Positions 11,510-23,500 of a stretch of 64,000 nucleotides of DNA are shown here, piece after piece (positions within the stretch are counted from its first letter, which is position 1; each line of letters begins with the position of its first letter). Source of the stretch: Letharia columbiana (taxonomy: Eukaryota; Ascomycota; Lecanoromycetes; Lecanorales; Parmeliaceae). Under the pieces are notes generated by a model. It was not told the DNA's origin. It saw only the letters and a program-made list of their open reading frames with translations, and searched no databases. A program made the translations under genes and the position numbers. The stretch is taken from NCBI RefSeq assembly GCF_014066305.1, contig NW_023501046.1, forward strand, positions 62,001 to 126,000, given 5' to 3'.

Positions 11510-12778
11510 GGTACGAGGGTACCAGCACGGACTTGGGAATCGAAGTTCGTATTCGAATGCATGCGGGGCAGGAAAGCAGATAAACGGAATCCTTCATGCG
11601 AGCATTATAGACTATTGTCTCACTTCAGTACTTGCAGGAAGATTGCTAGCTTTTCTTCCTCGGCGTTGGCAAGAGTATAGACCGCCATGGTTTTTCCACA
11701 TCAGCGCTGCGCTTTACTGCTGCACGTCTCTTCAAGCCACGATTACACGCAGCGCAGCGAGCAAATGATCCGGACGGCATTACATAGATGAGAATAGACT
11801 ATCTTTACACTAAATCGCCTACCCAAGCCGATCGGCCATTTCTCTTTCTCGGATATTTATCCACAGGCTAGAGACGTGCATCCATGCACGGCATGACGCA
11901 TCCCCGACTCGAAAAGACTCGTTCCACGCACACCGGCCGTAAGCGCCAACGTCGAAGCGCTGCATCATGCGCGAAAGCAAACAAGCAAACAAGCAAGCAA
12001 GCAAGCAACTTCTTCCACGCTAGCAATACATCTTCCACGCTAGCAGTATACCCAGATCTGAGGACTGAGGTAAGCATCGAACGAAGCAATGTGGACTACG
12101 AACTCCAATCCGTGGGCACATGCATACACAGCCTGCACCAGACCATCATGAATGACGCAGCGGTCAAAAATAGGCGAATTGATTTCCCCACCGGAGTCTA
12201 GACAATCGCTCCACCGTACCTTTGCACGCTGCAGCGGCCGTAACCCCGGATGGTGGGAGGGACCCAGGCTCGGAACGCGGCGGTCCCGGCGGAGGCTATC
12301 TGTGGGTTCATGCATGCCCTGGACCAGACGATCATAATGTTTGCACTTCGAGAAGTGGTGGAGTCTGTTTCCCCACCGGCGCATGCGGCCAGGCGTCGGC
12401 TTAGCGGGCAACCTATCACGATGGGGAGATGTGTCTAGGGCCGAAGGAAAGAAGGTAGAAATTTTTATTTTCGGCATCGCTGGTTCATGCACGTGTCCTT
12501 GCAGTTGAGATCGCCAGCGCAATGGCCAACTCGGACGAGGGTCGTGGAGGGCGATTGTTAGCTGACGTTGGCGATGAGCGGGTGCCGTAGGGCTCTGGGG
12601 CGTATACATAAGGGCAGGGTTTCCCCTCGAGGAATGTTTCTTCTGCAACGGGAACGTTGTTATAAAGATAGCAGAGGGGAAAGTATATACCCCCGAAAGA
12701 AAGAGAAGAATTTTATATAAACAACAGCAGACAAGGTATATGCCCTCGAGACGCAGGCGCTTTCATGGCAGCCGCATA
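11510..12778. other. Intergenic, with microsatellites and an imperfect internal duplication
   Basis: Holds a CAAG/CAAA microsatellite (about 11980-12009), a short tandem duplicate of TTCCACGCTAGCA (12011-12045), and two diverged copies of a roughly 75 bp segment starting at 12112 and 12302. No gene could be supported; overlapping frames on both strands look like chance openings in GC-rich DNA. Confidence 0.4.
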
Positions 12779-13401
12779 CTGATTCGTGCACCTCTTTAGG
12801 ATTCAGCACCTATACCTGCACCTACCCTCACGGTGCCTCCAAGTATAGTATCCCTCGAAGACTTCCCCAAAGTATGACAGCATCAACGGGACATAGTCTC
12901 AAGGTTTGGACTAATGTGTAAAACTTTCTAGTCTTCGAGCACCATTTGCTACCCCTACCGAACTCCAGCATACGCAGACCAGGGAGTTCAGAAGGGTGTC
13001 ATGTCTCAAACGGTGTCTGCGGTGATCGTGATGACTCCAACAGGAGGAGTACGAGCCCCCAAAGACTGGCCGCATCCATGGTACTCGCTGGCTAACAACT
13101 GCACCAGTCCAGCTACGTAGCCACAGTGACGACTCGGACGACGGAGGCTGCGGCAGCTGCGCCCGCAGGGACGAGCACGGCTCAAATGGCTCGGAATCCG
13201 GTCATGTGGAAAGCTCGAGACATCCAGCGCCTAGGGCAATTGCCTTTGGACTCGGATGACCCTGCGCCGGCTCGGGTTGAGGCTTGCATCACTCACCTGA
13301 ATAACAGGGTGAGAGACTTGCTTGGAGATGAGGACTTTCCTGTTACAGAGGAAGAAGACGCCGTGCTCAAAGACATCCAGCGCTGTGAGGGACAGGGTTG
13401 A
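12779..13401 (+). pseudogene. Possible broken Cys-containing, Thr/Ala-rich protein
   Basis: Three coding-like pieces follow each other. The first includes TYTCTYPHGA and ends near 12870 at a GTATGA donor. The second begins after a TTCTAG acceptor at 12931 (SSTICYPYRTPAYADQG) and runs to LANNCTSPAT with a stop at about 13122. The third, one base out of phase, starts VATVTTRTTEAAAAAPAG and ends at 13401 in a charged tail. The split between the second and third pieces needs a frameshift or an unseen tiny intron. The Cys-then-Thr/Ala-rich order echoes the surface-type proteins elsewhere in the window. No family recognised; this may be non-coding. Confidence 0.28.
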
Positions 13402-14398
13402 GAAGGAGCAGTCATATGGAACGGGTTTTATAGGAGCACTGAGTACAAACATGGATCGGAAACTATTGGGGCGCTGACAATGACTGTAAACATCTTGGGG
13501 CCATTGGGCTGGCGATCGGTCGAAAAAGAATAGGGGTTCTACCTGTTGGATCGTGCAAATCTAGAGTTGTAGGAGCTAGAAATCGAACACTTTAAGTCAA
13601 CTGATTCTGCAATCCGGAACGAAGTATGACAATGCTGCCCTTAACCATTTCATAGATGTATGGTCGGGTGATTCAACACTTTCCAATACAGTGACAGTAT
13701 ATTCGGAAGCAAAAAGTAGGGGTTCTGCCCACTTGGTGATTCATTTCGTGTTCCTATGAACGAGGAAACGAGAATTTCCATTTCACACCGTCGCAGATAG
13801 GTCAAATCCCCAGGCCTTGAGCCAAGCTTGGTGCACGCGAGCCCTCAAGACATGGGATTTACAGAGTTAACGGTATGGCAATTGGGTGGATACTGTGGAC
13901 ATCATTCCTGTAGAGTGGTGCATCTCAAATGCGTTCGAATCAGGAAGTGGTCATTGTTGGGGATAAGGGACCCGTATTGTCGCCTCTGGACGCCCAGTTC
14001 TAAGAGCAGATGGGAACGGTTGGGAGCAAAACGTAGGCAAGCTTCCCGCTCTAGGAGCTGCTTTCTACTACTGAGCTCCATGTTGTACGATATTCTCTGC
14101 TTGTGAGTATCCTTAGGTGAAGCGATTTCACGTGATTGCGGATATTTATCACTGATTCGATGGCGGTGCCCGTAGCCTTCTTGTTGACCATCCAAACCTC
14201 GTCCGCCCATCTATTGGGACCATAAAGATGCTCAATGTTCCAAATCAAGCGCCTCCTTGATGCTCCAGGCTCCCGTTCAACTAGATGAGCTAAAGGATAG
14301 AATCCCTTCAGCTGGATTACATGAAGCTGGAAGGTGCTTTTGATTTGCGGACTGTTTTCGGGGCCGTCACTTAAACCTCGTATGAGAAGGTCAGTCTT
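13402..14398. other. Intergenic, no gene seen
   Basis: About 1 kb between the possible pseudogene and the 3' end of the eIF2B delta gene. Only short frames; a short motif around TAGGGGTTCT recurs at about 13531 and 13717. Confidence 0.4.
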
Positions 14399-15956
14399 TC
14401 AAGTGTTTGTGCTCAAACGGATAATGACCGGTACAGAGCTAGGAGGTATTATGCCGTATTCCGTGACTACCATGTTGATATACTCTGCAGGCGTGAGATC
14501 GTACATGAGATTGAGGAGCTGCAAATTTGGTACGTCTACCCAATTGGACAATGGCGAAGAAGTTTTGCCCTGGATCATCAGTTCCTCAGCCGGGGCGACC
14601 TCGTTGTGCACGAAGCTATCCAAGGCCACTCTCTCTGTAAGCTTGACGCTTTCGCAGCACACGATTACGGGAACGTTGGCTTCTTTGGCGCTCATAGCGA
14701 CAAGTGCTGTACCGACTCGAGAGTAGAGCCCCGTGCTCATCATGGCATGAGCACCTAAGAACACTTTGGTTGTGTCTCTGATAACATGGCTGATACCGTG
14801 GGTGAGGGAGTATTGTACTTCCAAGCCTAGGTCTGCTAGAGCTCGTGCTAGGTTTTTGCCTTCGAGTAACGGTCTCGAATCAACGACGATGACTCGAAAC
14901 CTTTTGCCTCTCCGGAAGGCTTCTACAAGGGTTTGCTGAACAATGCTACTCTTGGCAAATGTCATGATGACATCGCCATCCTCTATTTTGTCATTTGCCT
15001 TGTTTGCGATGACCTGGTCTGCTACCGTGACTTTCTCTCGGACATAAGTGTCTATCAAGTCGCAAAGGTCGGACTTGGCCTGCGACTCAGGGGTACTGAC
15101 ATCGACATTGGAAATCTCCACTTTCAGCCATCGTATGGCATTGCCCATAGATATCGAGATAGGGCGGCAAGAAACAAGGTAGTCGATCTGGGACGAGAGA
15201 AGTATGGTGAGATGGCGTGGTAGCGAGTTTCTGGGAGGAGTCGTGTACGACTCAATAACCTGCGTAGGGATTAATAATGCACACTTCGACTTCAAAAATC
15301 GCACTAACCCTCTTGAATACTAATAGCATGGCAACACATCGAGCACTGCTCCCACATACTATGTAGTTCCTCATCTGTATTCCTAGAGCTAGCACAGCAG
15401 GGTGAACATCTTTACCCGCTCCTGCAACCGTGGTTCTTCTGGGGTGGCCATACAGATGATCGAAAAGGGCGACATTTTTGTTCTCTTTTCCTGGCTCGGC
15501 AACGGCCGGTGCAGCATGCGATAGAGCTTGTCGGTGCGGCAAAGAAGACTGCGCCCCTGCGCTGGTAGAGCCCGTCTTTTTGTGTTGGGTCTTCGCAGGC
15601 GTTGCTGGGCCCAAGGGGCCCTTTTTTCCTGAGTCATTTGGAAGGTCTCCCTTATATCCCGCAACTAAGTCGACCGCTGGTTGACCTTGCTGTTTTTGTT
15701 TCTCTGCCGCTCTCTTCGCAATCTTCTGAGCTTTGGCTAATTCCTTCTTCTCTTTGCCTGACAGCTCCTTTTCTTTTGGCACATCAGCCAACTTTTGCCC
15801 TTGCTCTGATCCCTTGGCTGCTTTGCCCGTGCCGTTTGTTCCTGGTATGTGCTCAGCCATTGAGGCTACTTTCTGCTCGCCGTTTGTGACTTTCTTATCA
15901 AGCCCATCTTTTTCGGAGGGCATTGTGTCACCCTGTGCACTTTCTGAAGGTGCCAT
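14399..15956 (-). CDS. GCD2: Translation initiation factor eIF2B subunit delta
   Basis: Regulatory subunit of eIF2B, the guanine nucleotide exchange factor that recharges eIF2 with GTP; the delta subunit helps sense phosphorylated eIF2. Two exons, 15956-15309 and 15259-14399, are joined across a 49 bp intron to give about 502 residues. The N-terminal 150 residues are Lys/Glu/Ala-rich and charged (KEKELSGKEKKELAKAQK), as in other fungal delta subunits. The C-terminal Rossmann-like IF-2B domain shows DTYVREKV, IVVDSRPLLEGKN, GAHAMMSTG, VPVIVCCESVKLTERV and IPPSSVPVI. It is transcribed away from LSM3, with only 199 bp between the start codons. Confidence 0.93.
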
Positions 15957-16155
15957 AGATATGAAAGGAACACCAGAATAACTTTGAAGCCAGGTCTAAC
16001 AACATTTGATGCAAGTGTTGGTTCGATAGCTGAGGTGACTCAAGACTGGAGTTTCATTTCGCGCCTAATTTGCCGCGCTAAGGGCGCAAAAATTCCGCAC
16101 ACTTACTCGCTCCTTGCCGGCACGTGAGGTTTTCAAGAAATATCTGCAACCTAAG
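15957..16155. promoter_or_regulatory. Shared divergent promoter of GCD2 and LSM3
   Basis: 199 bp separate the two start codons, so both genes must draw their core promoters from this interval. No clear TATA box is visible. Confidence 0.5.
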
Positions 16156-16638
16156 ATGGCAGACGCTGGTGATGGAGATACGGCAGCTGTGTCGGAGCCG
16201 CTGGACTTGGTTCGCCTGTCGTTGGATGAAATCGTTTTCGTGAGGCTACGAGGAGACCGAGAGCTCAAAGGACGTTTACATGTATGTTTACTTTCATGAA
16301 CTGGGGGATACTCAGGAAACGGTCTACTGACTGAGTGTTCCATGTACGTAGGCATATGATAGTCATTGCAACCTAGTGCTCGGTGAAGTGGAGGAGACCA
16401 TCTACGTAGTGGAGGATGACGACGAAGAAGAAGAGACTGTGAAGGTTAGCCACGCTACGCCATTCTAATATTCATGCTGATCAATTGGCCGTAGACCATT
16501 AAGAAGCAGTCGGAGATGCTGTTCGTTCGAGGTAGGTCATGAGACTCGCCGTCTGACTTCCGTCTCGATTTCCAATGGAGACTCATTCAATTCATAGGAG
16601 ATTCCGTAGTGCTCATTTCACCACAGGCTGCCAGCTGA
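16156..16638 (+). CDS. LSM3: U6 snRNA-associated Sm-like protein LSm3
   Basis: Component of the LSm2-8 ring on U6 snRNA and of the cytoplasmic LSm1-7 mRNA decay ring. Four exons, 16156-16281, 16352-16444, 16495-16531 and 16598-16638, join in phase to 98 residues, the usual size. Sm1 is visible as [25 protein letters not shown] and the following [11 protein letters not shown]; Sm2 as [14 protein letters not shown]. An acidic loop (EDDDEEEE) sits between them, as in other LSm3 proteins. I chose the ATG at 16156; an in-frame ATG at 16114 would add 14 residues not typical of the family. Half of the transcribed region is intron, a common pattern for small fungal snRNP genes. Confidence 0.93.
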
Positions 16639-17431
16639 AGCAGCAACTCATTATCAGCTATCCGCCGTCAGATGATTGTCTCAGTCGCCCAAAGGTCTAA
16701 AGCATACAGACACAAAATCTCTTTAGCAAGGAAAGGATGGTGTTCATGCGGACGTCTGTCCGTCTCGACGAGTAGTACTCGAATAGGGAAGTAGAAGGGA
16801 GCGTGAACCTAAGAAAACTTCTCATGATAGTCCATAGCCAATTCAGTGCATCTGAGAATCGCATGGAAACGGTTTGAATGTCTGGATCATCGGTTGAAAT
16901 GAGTCTTAGGAGTACCAGGCTCAGCGTGGCCTTATCTTACTAGATTGCGTGGCATTGCGCACAATCTACAATAACTCATTTGCACCTTGGACTTCACGCT
17001 GAATCTTTGTTGCAATGTGGCTTTCTTTTTACCTCTAGCCATTGCTATATGCACAAGAATCTACATGTATAGAATACGCGTAGCCGAAGAGGGTTTGATA
17101 GTTCGCTCTCCTTTCAGCGATTTTACTCCATGTATCCTCAAGCCTCTTAGCAGATAACCATGATTAGCATTTACTCTTGCTCTTCATCCTTACCCAACTC
17201 CCCAAAACAGCAACAATAGCCCTCTTAGCATTCGCCCCATAAGCAACGATATGTCCCATCACCATCTCACGCTCACGCCCTCGTTCGTATCATGCCCATT
17301 GTCGTAATGTACTCATATATATCAAGGCGGAGGCTGTTCTGACTTCCGGAAGATTTTACACTCGCAGATTGCGAACAAAGCTATTTCAGAGATGAATTGG
17401 AGAGGGATGCGGAGCGGGCGCTGAATTGGGG
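16639..17431. other. Intergenic, no gene supported
   Basis: A short minus-strand opening ending near 17165 (GHIVAYGANAKRAIVAVLGSW) looks somewhat protein-like, but it has no start or convincing splice partner. Confidence 0.35.
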
Positions 17432-17698
17432 TCATTCGATGCAGATTACTGTGCGGCCATTGTAGACTAATATACCGTCTCCTTCGAGCACGCCCCGTGT
17501 TCTTAGAGCATTATAGATGGCTTCGAGGAGAGAGTAATACAAGGCGTCGGCCATAGGTACATAGGCGACTGTGGGGTTTGGGAAGAATGCCTGTGATCGT
17601 ACCTATGCTCACCTTTCCCTGTCAGCTCATGATCCCGTATTCCGGCACGCTCGCTGATGTACATCCTCTGGCCCAACAACAGCCCAAAAGGCACCCAT
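17432..17698 (-). CDS. Small hypothetical protein, two exons
   Basis: Exon 1 (17698-17663) encodes MGAFWAVVGPED. Exon 2 (17590-17432) begins AFFPNPTVAYVPMADALYY and ends GDGILVYNGRTVICIE. The intron is 72 bp (GTACAT..CACAG, with a GCTGAC branch-like site). The total is 64 residues. The exon 2 composition, with hydrophobic residues spaced as in a folded domain, looks coding, but no family is recognised and the 5' exon could be longer or different. Confidence 0.35.
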
Positions 17699-18510
17699 CA
17701 AGCAGAGAAAATTCGAACCCTTATCTCACGCCCAGTTTCGGGTTATTATCTCGTTAAATACGAGTTCGTGATGTGGACTATATCATGCGAAAGCGACAAC
17801 AATAAATTTTGAGTATAAGAAGGTAGAGAGCGAGTGGGAACTTCGAGCAAAAGATAAAGTAGCGATAGGCGACGAGCGGATAGACGAGCGCTAGAGAAAA
17901 TAGCTTGAAAGCTTGGCGGCCTCGCGGCTACAATGTGGGAGTATAAAGTCGCAGCTGTTCCTCCCCCAGATTTTGAAACCGTCGCACTCTTGGCAGTCGT
18001 CCTTCACTCGAGGCTGTCTGAAGTCTCCTCTCCACCTTTGTCCAACAACATCACATTTGAAAGCATTTACTACTCGCTCTTTTCAACTTCAACGGAGATC
18101 GCAGTCTATCCTTCACACCTGGCTTAACCACCCGGAAACTTGCGCAACACACAACGATCAAGGACCACCAACCTCATAGCATTCTACCTCGATCAAAGCC
18201 ACCTCATAACCATTCTCTGAGCAGAATTTGGACAATTCTGGTTCTGTCTCCCCCGGCTGACGTCAACTCGTGTTCATCGAAGGAGATATTCATTTATCTA
18301 TCTTTCGCACAAGGTAGGGATCTCCCATAGCTATTCGAAATGAATTTCCTAACTTGTTCAGTCGTCCTACCGTCCTATCTCTTCACAAACGAGCCTCGGC
18401 CAACGACACTGATACTCTCGCTCCAAGATTACACTTTTCGACTGGTGCCTTTTCTACATTCGGACTTGCTTCCTTCCAGCTCAATCATAACATAGCTCTC
18501 AATTATAAGC
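17699..18510. other. Upstream region of the TBP gene
   Basis: Contains pyrimidine-rich stretches and short frames. It probably holds the TBP promoter and a long 5' leader; no separate gene could be supported. Confidence 0.4.
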
Positions 18511-19492
18511 ATGGAAACCCTCACTACCCACCCATCCAATGCACAGCAGGCTACAGCGTTCACTTCGCCTGCATCACTATCATTCCCTGGCGGAGCTGCA
18601 GCAATGGCAATACCCGGGCAGCAGCAGGGTAATGGTGTTGACCCAGGCGCCAGTGGAGGTGCACCAATAACACCCCTCAATTTGCCCGATACTGCTGGGC
18701 AGGGCGTGTCTGGCATAGTTCCAACGCTCCAGTGAGTAGACCCGGCTCTGCCTCTTGCTCCAGCTTGAGGCTTAAAGATGTCCGATCAAGGAACATCGTC
18801 GCCACTGTCAATCTCGATTGCCGCCTGGATCTCAAGACAATAGCACTTCACGCCAGAAACGCAGGTGTGTCCAATTTTTGTCCGCGGATGCGCCTCATAG
18901 CTCTAGTTCATGCATTGGGAAGAGAGTGCTGACCAGACCCCAGAATACAACCCAAAACGTTTTGCAGCTGTAATCATGCGTGCGGTCCCATTCGGAAACA
19001 CGGCCTCTGTATCAATACTGATTGGCTATAGGTATTCGAGAGCCCAAGACTACTGCTTTGATCTTCGCTTCGGGCAAGGTGCATATTCAATCTCCTAATC
19101 TCCCCTCTGTTGCAATCTAACGATTCCAGATGGTTGTCACCGGCGCGAAGTCAGAGGACGATAGTCGGCTAGCCAGTCGGAAGTATGCGAGGATCATCCA
19201 GAAGCTTGGGTTCAACGCCAGATTCACGGACTTCAAGATTCAAAATATCGTTGGGTCCTGCGATATTAAGTTTCCAATTCGGCTGGAAGGGCTGGCCAGC
19301 AGACATCACCATTTCTCCTCATATGAACCGGAGCTCTTCCCTGGATTGATATACCGCATGATCAAGCCCAAGATAGTACTGTTAATCTTCGTCTCTGGAA
19401 AGATCGTCTTGACAGGTGCCAAGGTGCGCGAGGAGATATATACAGCCTTCGAGATGATCTATCCTGTGCTGAACGACTTTCGTAAGGTCTAA
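18511..19492 (+). CDS. SPT15: TATA-box-binding protein (TBP)
   Basis: General transcription factor for RNA polymerases I, II and III. Five exons, 18511-18731, 18791-18864, 18944-18979, 19032-19078 and 19130-19492, join to 246 residues. The first 75 residues are variable and Gly/Gln/Pro-rich. The saddle core follows as two repeats: [40 protein letters not shown] and [14 protein letters not shown], then [33 protein letters not shown] and [18 protein letters not shown], ending FRKV. Exon 3 is only 36 bp and ends inside an Arg codon. One local oddity is [12 protein letters not shown], where most TBPs have a LAYSHG-like stretch. The core is otherwise fully conserved. Confidence 0.97.
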
Positions 19493-20549
19493 GTGACCTC
19501 AAGAGCCGGTGATCATTCAACGTACCCTCAAACCCTGCGTCCGACAAACCCCTTGTACCATTCTACCTCATTATGTACAATACGGAATTATCACCAATTG
19601 CTTCAGCACGCTGTTTGCAAGCGTGAGAAGTCAACCGCTGCTGGCGCCAATGCTTTTGGGCTGCCACGTAACAGTGTTACACATTAAAACGGAGGAGCTG
19701 GCCGCTTCATATCCTTCTACAATCGATCGGGCATTTCGTCCCGGTCTGTTGAAACTTTCGGAGTAATATTGCATAGCGGAGGCGCAGAGGGAATCGGTTT
19801 TCGGCAAATGTTGGGGAGCACTATACCAAATTGATAGACATTAATCATCGAGGAGGGCGAGTCTACGGGACTCCGGGGCGGGTGATGCATGCCTGCTCGA
19901 GACTGTAACCAATAGTCATGTATTGCGTGCGGTGGTAAAGCTTGTGTTGCATGCTTTGGCTGCTATGGTCAGAGTAAAGCGAGATACAAGATTACGAGAG
20001 GCCAGAGCACACTGACTATACTACAAAAACTTTGCTCTTGTTGAATACAGTCACAGAGAACGCTCCTTGCGCAGCCTCGTTACTCAACAATCGATCTAGT
20101 ATTTGGTTCACCGGTAGCTGCCCTTGTCAAAATACGAAACGTCATCCGTCTTTTTTCAATACTGTGTAGAAGTGAACAGAAGGTTCGACGTCTCGTGACA
20201 GGTTATCTAGATCGGCGGCGACGATAATGTTAGGTGCCTCGATGACGACGAAGTCCGTCGTTGTCCCTGCAGCCGACTTTGCACGTTCGTTTGTCATCGT
20301 CGCTAAGACGAGATATTACGAGCTTTTGATTCGCCCAGCGAAATCCAGGCTCGTTCAGCTTGGGATCCCTACTGAATAAGATCTCATCCGAGAAGAAGCT
20401 TAGCATGCAGTAAGAACTCCTACTTCTATGTTCTTGCTTCCTTGTGGACAGTATTGCAGTATCCAAGTCTAGCATCGCTCCTTGCTCAGCTCGAAAGAAC
20501 AATCACTGATAAAACGACAATAGAAGTTACCAGCCGCTGTCCATGACTT
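19493..20549. other. Convergent intergenic region (TBP / P-type ATPase)
   Basis: About 1 kb holding both 3' regions. A minus-strand 90-codon opening at 20230-20502 begins at TTG and has no recognisable features. Confidence 0.4.
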
Positions 20550-23500
20550 TCATTGAAACCTCATCCACCGCAATTGCATCGCCACCGCGATGACGGGTAG
20601 CACACTCACAAGCTCACCGAGGCCGGCATAGGCGGGCGGGATTCGTGCTGTCACGAAAGCGCCTGCCGCGAGCAGTATGGCAAAGAGATTGTAGACGAAA
20701 GCCCAGGCGAAGTTGAGGTAGACACGGCGCATGGATGCCCGCGAGAGATCCATAAGGGCCAGGATGCCAGATAGTGACTGGTGTGTGAGCACTACGTCGG
20801 CGGCGCTTTTGGCCACGTCGGTGCCGCCGGCTATGTGGACGCCGATGTCGGCTTGCGCAAGAGCCACGGCGTCGTTACTACCGTCGCCGCAGAAAATAGT
20901 GGTAGTAGTGGAACTCTTATATTTGCCTTCCGGTGGGGCAGCGGAGAGCGAGGTGATGTAGCAGGCTTTCTCTTCCGGGGTGCACTGGCCTTTGACGCGG
21001 GAGAGAGGAATACCGAGTTCCGTTGCCAATTTGTTCACTACGGTAACAGAGTCGCCGCTGACGATAGAGACGAGGATATTCCGGGCTTTCAACGCCGAAA
21101 TAACGGATATTGTGTCTGGGCGGAGGGCGTCGCGAAGACCGTAGATTGCTAGTAGGGTTGAGCCGTGACGAACGCAGAACACTGACAGCCCTTGTGATGA
21201 TAGACGTTGGACGTTGGGGTCTTGGACGGCTTCCACATAGAAAGGATTGCCCCCTTTCACGGGTTGGCCTTCCAAGGTCGCGTGCATGCCCTTTCCGACG
21301 GCAGATGAGACGCTTTGGAGTCTGATAGGAGTGTTGTCAAGGGGCTCGAGGTGCGTTGTCAGAGCTTGCGAGACTGGGTGCTTGCTGCTGGAGGCCAATT
21401 GTTTGGCTATTGAAGCTGCTTCGTGGCGATTCCCTTTGCAATAGACTTCTTCTACCACAACGAATTTCCCTTGTGTAAGAGTGCCTGTCTTGTCAAAGAC
21501 GACATGAGAGGCGTTTCTGGCATTTTCGATGGCCTCTGGCGACTTGAAGACCACGCCGTGCTGGGCCCCAACTCCACCTGCAATAACCATCACCATGGGC
21601 ACGGCCAGTCCAATAGCACAAGGGCAAGACACGATCAAAGCCGCCAGAGCGTACGTAATAGCAGTGACGATGGCATCTGAGATGGAGTTGTTTCTCACCG
21701 CAAACCCTACTGCAATCCAAATCGAGAAGACGACGACAGTGAGAGCAAGAATGCAGGGCACGAAGTAAGATGCCACTCGATCAGCAGTCGCTTGGACTCT
21801 GGGCTTTGAAAATTTGGCTTCGTCAACCAGACTCGCGATCCTGCTGATAGTGTTGTCCATAGGCAGTTTCGTTAATCGAGCTAAAATAGGGCCAGGGCCG
21901 TTTACAGAGCCGGCGATGATCTGCGAGCCCGGGCATTTGGGTACGGGAACCGCTTCACCAGTGACCATTGATTCATCGATCTCGGTCTCCCCAGACACAA
22001 TGATCCCATCTGTAGGAATGATGCTGTCCGGTAGGACCTTGAACAGGTCACCATACTGAAATTCACGGATATCGATCAGCCTCTCCTTCCTGTCTTCGGA
22101 CAAAATCGCTGTGCATGGCTGTAGAGCCTGCACGGCAATCGAGTCTGCGGCTTTCCGACGAGCGTAGGCGCTTGCGAGTCGGCCACACATGATTAACGTG
22201 ACCAAGAGAGTGCTGGTTTCGAAGAATCCCCCCGTAGACAGAGGTCTACCTTTGGTTTCATAAGCGAAAGCCACCAATGAGTAGATATAGGCCGTGGTAG
22301 TGCTGATAACAATCAAAAGGTCCATTTCGATCATGCGAGAGAAAAGCAAGGCCTTCACGGCCTTGGGATAGAAAGGGCCTGCAACGATGAACTGGATCAG
22401 TGTCCCCAGCGTAAGCGAACCGCATCCATAAGCGATCTTGTGAGAGGGTAGTGGAGCCCAAGACAGGACAAGAACAGGTATCGTCAGAAACGCCGACAGC
22501 AAAGTTAAGCATAGTGTTTTGCGGAGATGGTCAGTGTCAGTGGCCGTCGCGTGATCTGAACTGAGGGGTGCCAGCGATAATGGACCACCGAAGCCTTTCT
22601 CTAATAGGTCCCTAGCTCCAACAATTCGAGGATCGTAGGTGATCCGCACGCTATACTTTTGAGGCTTGGTTGGAAACATCCTGAAAGTCAAGCGACGGCG
22701 GAGGCCATCGTTAGCAGTACGGGACTTCCACTCTCGCCCCTTGATATCGATGACCTGAACGTCTTGCACACCGGAGGGATAAGTAGGACCTGCAAGGCCC
22801 CGACGAAGCAGATCCAAATCCTTCTCGGAGGCCACCGTGGTCCCAAGTCTCGACGCTGGAGCAGACGAACGTCCGGGTAAAAGAACTTCGAGCTGGTGAC
22901 CATCCCGGTAGACAGTACATTTGAATTCGGTCTGTCTCTCCAATGAAGAGGCGACCTCCACTATTGAAACCCCCGCATCAACATCAAACTCAGCCCGTCC
23001 CAGAACAAGGCTCGTTTTGACATTTTGTACTCCGGCAATACTGGAGAGCACGCGCTGTAACTTTCGCTCACATCCAGTACATGTCATGCCTGAGATATGG
23101 GTGACGGCGTGCTCCACCTTAGAGCCTTTCTCTAGATCAAGGGCAGCAGGTATGAGGTTCTGGTGACCAGCGTGAAGCTTGCTATCTGAAGAGGAGCCGC
23201 TGTGCTGGGTGGTTGGAACTTGACTTGTTTTAGTGCTGGGCGTAGAAGGGCAACACGTCTTCGTGGTAAGCCCTTGAGTGTCACACTGAGTAATTTTGGC
23301 TTCGGGTGGATTGGAGCCAGAAGTCTTTGGGCCAGGCGTAGACGAGCAACTTGTTTTCGTTGTGGTTGACGAGGAGCAGCATGCCCTCGAATTAGACATA
23401 ACGCCGGAGCAAACTTGTTGGTCGCCAGTGGTAGCTTTTGGTCTCAGCTTCGTTGTGCTTTCAAGGCTCCCAGTGCAGGAAGGTTTCTTCGGGCCGGCCA

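Noticed and set aside
12040..12648. 202-codon minus-strand opening
   Set aside because: Covers the diverged duplicate and GC-rich DNA on the other strand; Pro/Arg/His-rich with no domain texture and no consistent start or splice context.
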